Shown here in pieces: positions 4,761-10,972 of a DNA stretch of 15,542 bases; positions within the stretch are counted from its first letter, which is position 1; the number at the start of each line of letters is the position of its first letter. The position numbers were made by a program, and so were the translations under genes. The notes under the pieces are model-generated. The model ran no database searches. It was not told where the DNA came from and saw only the letters and a list, made by a program, of their open reading frames with translations. Source of the DNA: Nocardioidaceae bacterium (lineage in GTDB: Bacteria; Actinomycetota; Actinomycetes; Propionibacteriales; Nocardioidaceae); assembly GCA_025966335.1 (NCBI GenBank), contig JAICRS010000047.1, positions 1 to 15,542 of the forward strand, given 5' to 3'.

Positions 4761-6848
4761 GTGCCAGCCCGCACCGCCGGAGGTCCCAAGATCGACAACG
4801 CCTACAACGCTCGTCACCTCCTCGTCCTGGAGGGGCTCGAGGCGGTGCGCAAGCGGCCGGGCATGTACATCGGCTCCACCGACACCCGCGGCCTCATGCA
4901 CTGCGTGTGGGAGATCATCGACAACGCGGTGGACGAGGCGCTGGGTGGGTTCTGCACCCGGATCGACGTGACCCTGCACGAGGACGGCTCGGCGGAGGTC
5001 CACGACAACGGCCGCGGCATCCCGGTCGACAAGGAACCCAAGACCGGGCTGGCCGGCGTCGAGGTCGTGTTCACCAAGCTGCACGCCGGTGGCAAGTTCG
5101 GCGGCGGCTCCTACGTGGCCACCGGCGGCCTGCACGGCGTCGGCTCGTCCGTGGTGAACGCGTTGTCGGCGCGACTCGACGTGGAGGTGGACAGGTCCCC
5201 GGCGACCCAGGGCATGTCCTTCCAGCGCGGCGTACCCGGAGTCTTCGCCGGCGACGGGCCGGCCGCGAAGTTCACGCCGCAGTCCGGCCTGCACAAGGGT
5301 GGCCGGGTCAAGAAGGGCGTGACCGGGACGCGGGTGCGGTTCTGGCCGGACCGGCAGATCTTCACCAAGGACGCCAGCTTCACGTACGACGAGCTGGTGA
5401 CCCGCGCCCGTCAGACCTCGTTCATCGTTCCGGGGCTGGAGCTGGTGATCCGGGATCTGCGGGGCGAGGAGCCCCGTGAGGAGAGCTTCCGCCACGACGG
5501 CGGGATCACCGAGTTCTGCGACTTCCTTGCCGCCGACGCCCCGGTCAGCGACATCCTCCGGCTGCAGGGTCACGAGGTATTCACCGAGACCGTGCCTCTG
5601 CTCGACGACAACGGGCACATGACCCCGCAGGACGTCGAGCGCGACCTGGGGGTCGACGTCGCGCTGCGATGGGGGACCGGCTACGACACCGAGATGCGGT
5701 CGTTCGTGAACGTGATCGCGACCCCCAAGGGCGGCACGCACGTGTCCGGCTTCGAGCAGGCGATCACCCGCACGTTCAACGAGGTGCTCAAGGCCGGCCG
5801 GATGCTGAAGGCCAACGAGACCGACGTGATCAAGGACGACGTGCTGGAGGGGATGACCGCGGTGGTCACCGTCCGGCTGGCGGAGCCCCAGTTCGAGGGG
5901 CAGACCAAGGAGGTGCTCGGCACCCCGGCCGCCCGCAACATCGTCCGCAAGGTGGTCTCCGCGGAGCTGAAGAAGTTCCTCACCTCCACCAAGCGCGCGG
6001 AGAAGGCGCAGGCCAAGCAGGTCCTGGAGAAGGTGGTCTCGGCCTCGCGCACCCGGATCGCCGCCCGCCAGCACAAGGAGACCCAGCGCCGGAAGTCGGC
6101 GCTCGAGTCGAGCGCGCTGCCGGCGAAGCTGGCCGACTGCCGGTCCTCCGACGTGGAGAAGAGCGAGCTGTTCATCGTCGAGGGTGACTCCGCGCTGGGC
6201 ACCGCCAAGCTGGCCCGCAACTCCGAGTTCCAGGCGCTGCTGCCGATCCGCGGCAAGATCCTGAACGTGCAGAAGGCCTCGGTCGGGGACATGCTCAAGA
6301 ACGCCGAGTGCGCCTCGATCATCCAGGTCGTCGGCGCCGGCTCCGGGCGGACGTTCGACATCGAGTCCGCCCGCTACGGCCGGATCATCTTCATGGCCGA
6401 CGCGGACTCCGACGGCGCGCACATCCGGTGCCTGCTGGCCACGTTGTTCTTCAAGTACATGCCGGACCTGATCACGCAGGGCCGGGTCTTCACCGCGGTG
6501 CCGCCGCTGCACCGGATCGAGCTGTCCAACCCGAAGAAGGGGATGGACAAGTACGTCTACACCTACTCCGACACCGACCTGCAGCGGAAGCTCGCCGAGC
6601 TCTCCAAGAAGGGTGTCCGGTGGAAGGACCCGGTGCAGCGCTACAAGGGTCTCGGTGAGATGGACGCAGACCAGCTGGCCGAGACCACGATGGACCCGCG
6701 CCACCGCACGCTGCGCCGGATCACCGTCGACGACGCGGACGCCGCGTCCCAGGTCTTCGAGCTGCTGATGGGCTCCGACGTCGCGCCCCGCAAGGAGTTC
6801 ATCGTGCAGGGCGCGTACGAGGTCGACGCCGAGGCGATCGACGCCTGA
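4761..6848 (+). CDS. parE: DNA topoisomerase IV subunit B (ParE, GyrB-like type IIA)
   Basis: The 695-residue product is a full-length type IIA topoisomerase B subunit, the ATPase half of the enzyme that decatenates replicated chromosomes. The GHKL ATPase motifs are EIIDNAVDEALGG (Glu51, Asn55), HDNGRGIP (Asp82) and TGGLHGVGSS (residues 121-130). The TOPRIM domain carries the catalytic Glu474 in VEGDSALGTAK and the metal-binding MADADSDGAHIR (Asp547, Asp549, Asp551). It ends with RYKGLGEMDADQLAETTMDP and a short tail. EGDSALG in place of GyrB's EGDSAGG, and the lack of a GyrB-type insert, favour ParE. The GTG start follows GAGGAG (4751-4756) by 4 bases. Its partner parC lies about 4 kb away on the opposite strand, so the subunits have separate promoters. 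A DUF7455 gene lies divergently upstream. Confidence 0.96.
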   Translation: MPARTAGGPKIDNAYNARHLLVLEGLEAVRKRPGMYIGSTDTRGLMHCVWEIIDNAVDEALGGFCTRIDVTLHEDGSAEVHDNGRGIPVDKEPKTGLAGVEVVFTKLHAGGKFGGGSYVATGGLHGVGSSVVNALSARLDVEVDRSPATQGMSFQRGVPGVFAGDGPAAKFTPQSGLHKGGRVKKGVTGTRVRFWPDRQIFTKDASFTYDELVTRARQTSFIVPGLELVIRDLRGEEPREESFRHDGGITEFCDFLAADAPVSDILRLQGHEVFTETVPLLDDNGHMTPQDVERDLGVDVALRWGTGYDTEMRSFVNVIATPKGGTHVSGFEQAITRTFNEVLKAGRMLKANETDVIKDDVLEGMTAVVTVRLAEPQFEGQTKEVLGTPAARNIVRKVVSAELKKFLTSTKRAEKAQAKQVLEKVVSASRTRIAARQHKETQRRKSALESSALPAKLADCRSSDVEKSELFIVEGDSALGTAKLARNSEFQALLPIRGKILNVQKASVGDMLKNAECASIIQVVGAGSGRTFDIESARYGRIIFMADADSDGAHIRCLLATLFFKYMPDLITQGRVFTAVPPLHRIELSNPKKGMDKYVYTYSDTDLQRKLAELSKKGVRWKDPVQRYKGLGEMDADQLAETTMDPRHRTLRRITVDDADAASQVFELLMGSDVAPRKEFIVQGAYEVDAEAIDA

Positions 6849-6855
6849 CCCGAGT

Positions 6856-6897
6856 TGTCAGACGGTGTGCACGCCGGGGCGGTCACCAGGTCTGACA
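6856..6897. terminator. Probable bidirectional terminator hairpin between parE and the carbonic anhydrase gene
   Basis: TGTCAGAC (6856-6863) and GTCTGACA (6890-6897) are perfect 8-base inverted arms, continued inward by GGTG (6864-6867) with CACC (6884-6887) after a 2-base bulge. All pairs are Watson-Crick, so the structure is equally good on both strands. It lies exactly between the two convergent stop codons (6848 and 6905). No U-tract follows, but many actinobacterial terminators lack one. Confidence 0.6.
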
Positions 6898-6904
6898 GGT
6901 CGGC

Positions 6905-7402
6905 TCAGACGCGCTGGTCGAGCAGGCCGGTGTCGACGTCGTAGATGAACCCCCCGACCTCGACGGTCTCGGGGATCAGCGGGTGCGAGCGCACCTTGCG
7001 TACGTCGTCGGCGAGCGCGGCCTCCTGGTCGGCGACCACGCCGAAGGTCTGCCACGACGCGTCCTGCCCGGCGGACTCGCCGACGCGTCTACGCAGCTCG
7101 TCCTGGCTCGCCGAGGCCATCGCGCACCGGGTGTGCGGCACCACCAGGATCCGGCGCACGTTCAACAGGTGCACGCCGAGCACCAGCGCCTCGAGCGCCT
7201 GCTCGGTGACCCGGCCGCCCGGGTTCCGGAAGATCTTCGCGTCGCCCGGATGCAGGCCCAGCATCCCGAGCGGGTCGATCCGCGAGTCCATGCAGGTCAC
7301 CAGGGCAACGCCGGCATGGGCGACCCCGTCGAAGCCGCTGAGCGTGAAGGTCTCGGCGAACTTCTGGTTCGCCGCGAGGAGATCGTCGAAAGGATTGGTC
7401 AC
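6905..7402 (-). CDS. Beta-class carbonic anhydrase
   Basis: The 165-residue protein interconverts CO2 and bicarbonate in the cytoplasm. The zinc-site motif CMDSR (Cys37, Asp39, Arg41) and the second motif PHTRCAM (His90, Cys93) supply the Cys2His ligands and the Asp/Arg dyad. GGRVTEQALEALVLGV matches the helix between them. It ends with GFIYDVDTGLLDQ, which resembles the end of mycobacterial Rv1284-type enzymes (GFVFDVATGKL). Family members usually have HTDCGM or HTGCGM; here it is HTRCAM, which should not affect zinc binding. The frame is open to 7534, but residues upstream of GTG 7402 come from the tandem repeat region. A TAAGTT box 7 bases before GTG 7402 suggests a leaderless mRNA, which supports this start. 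Confidence 0.93.
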   Translation of the reverse strand: MTNPFDDLLAANQKFAETFTLSGFDGVAHAGVALVTCMDSRIDPLGMLGLHPGDAKIFRNPGGRVTEQALEALVLGVHLLNVRRILVVPHTRCAMASASQDELRRRVGESAGQDASWQTFGVVADQEAALADDVRKVRSHPLIPETVEVGGFIYDVDTGLLDQRV

Positions 7403-7409
7403 GCTAGGC

Positions 7410-7415
7410 AACTTA
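7410..7415 (-). promoter_or_regulatory. -10 element for a leaderless carbonic anhydrase transcript
   Basis: On the minus strand TAAGTT (7415-7410) is followed by 7 bases and then the GTG start at 7402. That spacing places transcription initiation at the start codon itself. There is no Shine-Dalgarno sequence before this GTG, as expected for leaderless mRNAs, which are common in actinobacteria. Confidence 0.55.
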
Positions 7416-7443
7416 TCGGATGCCGCCGGCGGCCCGGACGGCG

Positions 7444-7544
7444 TCTCCCCGAGAACTCCACGCCTCGACCGCGAAAACTGCGCGTCTCGACCGCGAGAAC
7501 TGCGCGTCTCAACGGGGAGAAAGGCGCGTCTCAACGGGGGAGAG
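7444..7544. repeat. 22-bp tandem repeat array, about 4.5 copies, each with a TCTC/GAGA inverted repeat
   Basis: Copies start at 7444 (partial and shifted), 7463, 7485, 7507 and 7529 (partial). The best unit is TCTCGACCGCGAGAACTGCG plus CG, 22 bases. Four of five copies keep a TCTC...GAGA inverted pair while the bases between differ (CCC, GACCGC, AACGGG, AACGGGG); the 7463 copy has CCTC...GAAA. The array lies between the carbonic anhydrase start and the thioredoxin-like ferredoxin gene, whose stop codon (7509-7511) falls inside the third full-length copy. It reads as a non-coding element rather than a gene. It could be a dispersed repeat family or a row of protein-binding sites; the window alone cannot decide. 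Confidence 0.8.
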
Positions 7545-8462
7545 GGAGGTGGTGAAGTAGGTCATCGGCTTGAGGGCCTTGGCGCAGGACTCGGCCCGGT
7601 GTACGTCGGACGCGCGGGCCTGTGTCTCGACCCGCCACCCGCGGCCGTCCACGTGCTCCACCTCGGTGACCCAGTCGTGCTCGCTGGTGGCGTCATGGGC
7701 GACCACCCGCAGCGCGGATAGGGACAGCTCGCCCGTCTCCTCGCGCACGGCGAGCTCGGCCACCTGCGCCGGGGCGGGCCAGGTCGACCTGCCGCGGCTG
7801 CCCTCGAGCACGGTCTCGCCGCGGTCCGCGGCCTCCAGCACGCCGGTGGCGTCGTCCACGTCGAGCCGTCCGTGCAGCGTCCCGGCGGGCAGCAGCACGC
7901 TCGTCGCCGCGAACCGGTGCCCGGAGGTGTGCGTGACCTCCCAGACCCGGTCCGGGAACCGGGTGGCCACCCCGGCGGCGACCGGACGCCCCGCGACGGC
8001 ACAGCACAGGTCCCGGGTGCCGTTGGTGCACACGAGCAGGTGGCTCCGGTCGGCGAGCGCGAGCTGCGGCAGGCTGCGCCGTACCGCCTCGCCGTCGCCG
8101 CGTTCCAGAGCGGCCCAGTCCAGGTCCAGGATCCGGTCGGGCCGGTCCAGGGTCCCCTCCAGGAGCCAGGTGTGGTCGGGGTGGGTGTGCGCGACCAGCA
8201 GCCGCCGGGGGTCGCCGTCGGTGGTGTGCGCGTCGGCGTGCCGGCCCGGGCGCCGGATCAGCGACGGGCGGGTCCGGTGCGCGGCGGCGTCGGCCTCGAT
8301 GGCACGGCCGAGGTCCTTGTCGAGGTGGCTGTCGGTCAGTGCCTTCGGCCCCCACGGACCGCTCTGCTCGAGGGCTACCCAGGCGAGTGCCTCGGGCGCG
8401 CTGCCGGCGAGCTGCTCACCAGCGAGGACCGAACCGGCGCTGCAGCTGGTCGTCGCGGTCAT
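7509..8462 (-). CDS. Sucrase/ferredoxin-like family protein (Apd1-like thioredoxin-like ferredoxin)
   Basis: The 317-residue protein belongs to the sucrase/ferredoxin-like family. Landmarks are the N-terminal SCSAGS with Cys7, EQSGPWGPKAL (32-42), VCTNGTRDLCCAVAGRPVA (144-162) and VWEVTHTSGHRFAATSVLLPAG (173-194). Cys145 and Cys154 (x8 apart) with His178 and His182 (x3 apart) match the ligand pattern of fungal Apd1, a bis-histidinyl [2Fe-2S] protein. I therefore predict a soluble cytoplasmic redox protein with such a cluster. Its ATG overlaps the TGA of the MFS transporter in an ATGA arrangement, so it is translated from the same message. The last dozen residues (SLSPVETRLSPR) are encoded by the 22-bp repeat array and probably replace or extend the original C-terminus. 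The redox partner and substrate are unknown. Confidence 0.86.
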   Translation of the reverse strand: MTATTSCSAGSVLAGEQLAGSAPEALAWVALEQSGPWGPKALTDSHLDKDLGRAIEADAAAHRTRPSLIRRPGRHADAHTTDGDPRRLLVAHTHPDHTWLLEGTLDRPDRILDLDWAALERGDGEAVRRSLPQLALADRSHLLVCTNGTRDLCCAVAGRPVAAGVATRFPDRVWEVTHTSGHRFAATSVLLPAGTLHGRLDVDDATGVLEAADRGETVLEGSRGRSTWPAPAQVAELAVREETGELSLSALRVVAHDATSEHDWVTEVEHVDGRGWRVETQARASDVHRAESCAKALKPMTYFTTSLSPVETRLSPR

Positions 8463-10267
8463 CCCGCCTGCCTCAGGGCCTCGAGGGTCGAGACGTCGCG
8501 GGTCCGGGCTGTGCGGAAGGTGACCAGCGCGAGCACACCCGCGATGGCCGCGCACACCGCGGCGCCGACGAACACGGTCTGCAGCTGGGCGAGGCCGGCC
8601 TCCTTGAGCAGGTTGGTGTACTCCGCGCACCGGGTGCCGGAGTCGCACACCTGCGCGGGCGTGGGCAGGTCCACCTGCACCGCGTAGTAGCGGCGCAGGC
8701 CGATCGTGGTCAGGGCCGAGATTCCGACGAGCATGCCCACCATTCTGGCGACCACCAGCAAGGCGCTGGACACCCCGTGCACCGCGTCCGCGGTCGCGGC
8801 GAGCAGCGCCGCGTTGACCGGCGCGAGCGCGAGCCCGAACCCGAGCCCTGTGGCCACCAGCGGCACGCTCGCTACCGGCTGCTCCAGGCTCTCCAGCCCC
8901 CACTGCGCCATCCACACGAAACCCCCTGCCGCGAGGGCCATTCCGGCCGCGGTCACGGTGCCGGCGCCGAGCCGCCGGGTGAGGTAGCCGCCGACCAGGG
9001 CACCGACCGGCAGCGCCACCAGCAGCCGGACCAGCACCAGCGCCGCCATCAGCTGCGAGTCGGGGTAGACCGTGATCCGGGCGAAGATCGGGATGTCGAC
9101 CAACGCGGCGATCAGCGCGGCGCCCACGAAGAAGCTCACCGCGAGCGACCCCCAGGCCGGCGTGGCCGCGAACGCCCCGTGCGGCACCAGCGGGTGCTCG
9201 CTGCGGCGGCTGTGCCACCAGAACCCCACCGCTGCGGCCGCAGCGCCGGCCAGCAGCCACGGCCCGGCGGGGGAGAAGACCTGCACCTCGGGGTCGGCGG
9301 TGGCGAAGGCCAGGATGATGCCGGCCAGGCACAGCGCCAGCAGGGCGGCGCCGGGCAGGTCGGCCTGTGCGGCCAGCGCCTTCCACCGGCGTACGTCGAG
9401 CAGCGGAGCTCGTGCGAACCAGCACCAGCAGGCCAGCGCCACCACGAGGACGACGAAGCCGATGCCGAGCGGGGACAGCCACCGTGACTCGCCGGCCACG
9501 GGCAGGAAGAGCAGGCCGAGGGTGACGTCGCGGGCCAGCACGGCGGGTTCGAGCATCACGAGCAGCAGCGCCGCGACGGCGAGCGCGGCCAGGGCGGCGC
9601 CAACCCAGTCGGTCCGGCGCCCCTCCCCGGCCGGGACGGAGCCGGCCCCTCGGGCGTCGCCGCCCGGGCGGTTCGCCGGCAGGCCACGCAGGACAGCGGC
9701 CAGGAGCAGGCCGACCGCGAGGTTGATCCAGAAGATCTCCTCCCAGTCGGCGAGCGCGAGCACCAGCGCGCCGTACAACGGGCCGACGACGCTGCCGAGC
9801 TCCTGCACCGCGCCGACCACGCCGAGGGGGACACCGCGCCGGGAGGGTGGGTACATGTCCGCCACCAGCGCCAGCGTGGCCGGCACCAGGCCACCACCGC
9901 CGACGCCCTGGAGGAACCGGCCGGCCACCATGCTCGGCAGGTCGTAGGCCGCGGCGGTGACCAGCGACCCGAGCGCGAACACCACCAGCGAGCCGACCAG
10001 CACCGGGATCCGCCCGCGCAGGTCCGCGATCCGCCCGATCAGCGGCAGCATCGCGACGTAGCCGAGCAGGAAGCCGGACACGATCGGGGCGGCCCGCTGC
10101 AGCTCGTCGACGGCCAGGCCGACGCTGGACATCATGTCGGGCAGCGCGAGGACCACCACGTAGGTGTCCGCGGCGGCGAAGGCCACCGCCACCGCGGCGA
10201 GACCCAGAAGGAGGCGCGCTCCGGGAGCCGGGGCCCAGGGACCGCTGTCCCTGCGCTCGGCGGTCAC
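8459..10267 (-). CDS. p55: P55-type MFS lipid transporter, enlarged
   Basis: The 602-residue membrane protein matches mycobacterial P55 (Rv1410), which moves triacylglycerol and related lipids from the inner membrane to LprG. Shared landmarks include ADTYVVV (Asp34), motif A GRIADLRGRIP (Asp82), VGAVQELGSVVGPLYG (151-166), EEIFWIN, LVDIPIF (389-395) and HGVSSALLVVARMVGMLVG (497-515). Rv1410 is about 520 residues. The extra length lies in the central linker (about 219-363), which seems to hold two helix pairs instead of one, so about 16 helices are expected rather than 14. The loop before the last helix carries Cys541 and Cys547, which could form a disulfide outside the membrane. The GTG start overlaps the lipoprotein stop (GTGA) and the stop overlaps the next start (ATGA), indicating tight coupling. 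Confidence 0.9.
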   Translation of the reverse strand: MTAERRDSGPWAPAPGARLLLGLAAVAVAFAAADTYVVVLALPDMMSSVGLAVDELQRAAPIVSGFLLGYVAMLPLIGRIADLRGRIPVLVGSLVVFALGSLVTAAAYDLPSMVAGRFLQGVGGGGLVPATLALVADMYPPSRRGVPLGVVGAVQELGSVVGPLYGALVLALADWEEIFWINLAVGLLLAAVLRGLPANRPGGDARGAGSVPAGEGRRTDWVGAALAALAVAALLLVMLEPAVLARDVTLGLLFLPVAGESRWLSPLGIGFVVLVVALACWCWFARAPLLDVRRWKALAAQADLPGAALLALCLAGIILAFATADPEVQVFSPAGPWLLAGAAAAAVGFWWHSRRSEHPLVPHGAFAATPAWGSLAVSFFVGAALIAALVDIPIFARITVYPDSQLMAALVLVRLLVALPVGALVGGYLTRRLGAGTVTAAGMALAAGGFVWMAQWGLESLEQPVASVPLVATGLGFGLALAPVNAALLAATADAVHGVSSALLVVARMVGMLVGISALTTIGLRRYYAVQVDLPTPAQVCDSGTRCAEYTNLLKEAGLAQLQTVFVGAAVCAAIAGVLALVTFRTARTRDVSTLEALRQAG

Positions 10268-10959
10268 GGCGCGGTGATCTCCTGCTCGGTGCCGTACTCG
10301 TCGAACGCGACCGTGTAGGTGACGTCGTCGGCGCCGGGGTAGAACGGCCCGGTCAGCACCGCCTCGTCCAGCAGGTTCTCGTCGGTGATCGTGAAGGTCG
10401 CGTCGAAGTCGCTGTCGGCGGACGCGGTGGGGATGATCCCGGCGACCACGTCCCCGGGGACCGTGCCGGAGTACTCGGTGAGCACCTGGTCGCCGTCGCG
10501 CACCGGCGACCCCTCCTCGACGTCCTCGACCGCGGTGAGCAGCGAGGACAGCCCGCCCTCGGGGCTCATCAGGTCCGCCGGGTCCGGGGCACCGTAGTCG
10601 GCCGGGTCGATCCGCGTGAAGTCGGTGGTGAACGGGAGCTTCGCGTAGACCGCGTCACCGACCGCAACCACCTCGGCGTCCGCGGTGATCCCGCTGGCGA
10701 CGACCTTGAGCGTGCCCTCGAACGCGGGCGCGGGGGTGCCGATCCCGTCGGCCTGCAGGATCCCGGAGACGCCGGGCGGCAGCTTGTCGGTGGACAGCAC
10801 GATGTGCACGCCGGAGGTCTCGTCGAGGTTCGCCTTGGCGGCCGCGAGGACCTCCTCGGGCGGCTGCTCGGCGGTGTCGTCCTGACCGCCGCAGCCGGCC
10901 AGCGTGAGGCCTGCCGCCAGCGCCAGGGCGGCGAGGGCGCGGCTGCGCGATGTCGTCAT
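10264..10959 (-). CDS. lprG: LprG/LppX-family lipoprotein, partner of the P55-type transporter
   Basis: The 231-residue protein has a lipoprotein signal peptide (MTTSRSRALAAL...) with lipobox LAGC and Cys23 as the lipidated residue. The mature part fits the LppX_LprAFG family: an amphipathic first helix (EEVLAAAKANLDETSGVHI), repeated beta strands (FEGTLKVVASGITADAEVVAVG) and a closing VTYTVAFDEYG. LprG of mycobacteria has a hydrophobic pocket that carries triacylated lipids across the cell envelope. The frame is open to 11202, but the upstream part overlaps parC and lacks a signal sequence, so ATG 10959 is the start; AAAGG lies about 9 bases before it. It begins 13 bases after the parC stop and overlaps the transporter start by 4 bases. 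It has no visible promoter of its own and probably depends on parC transcription. Confidence 0.92.
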   Translation of the reverse strand: MTTSRSRALAALALAAGLTLAGCGGQDDTAEQPPEEVLAAAKANLDETSGVHIVLSTDKLPPGVSGILQADGIGTPAPAFEGTLKVVASGITADAEVVAVGDAVYAKLPFTTDFTRIDPADYGAPDPADLMSPEGGLSSLLTAVEDVEEGSPVRDGDQVLTEYSGTVPGDVVAGIIPTASADSDFDATFTITDENLLDEAVLTGPFYPGADDVTYTVAFDEYGTEQEITAP

Positions 10960-10972
10960 GGTGCCCAGCCTT

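Noticed and set aside
4563..6704. Open minus-strand frame of about 700 codons opposite parE
   Set aside because: Its composition mirrors the GC-rich third positions of parE, with no recognisable motif; parE itself has every expected catalytic motif.
7403..7534. Upstream extension of the carbonic anhydrase frame
   Set aside because: It is encoded by the 22-bp repeat array; the -10 box for a leaderless start at 7402 and family similarity both favour the shorter protein.
8463..9482. N-terminal extension of the ferredoxin-like frame into the transporter gene
   Set aside because: The extension is an out-of-frame reading of the MFS gene; family similarity starts at ATG 8462, which forms the ATGA overlap.
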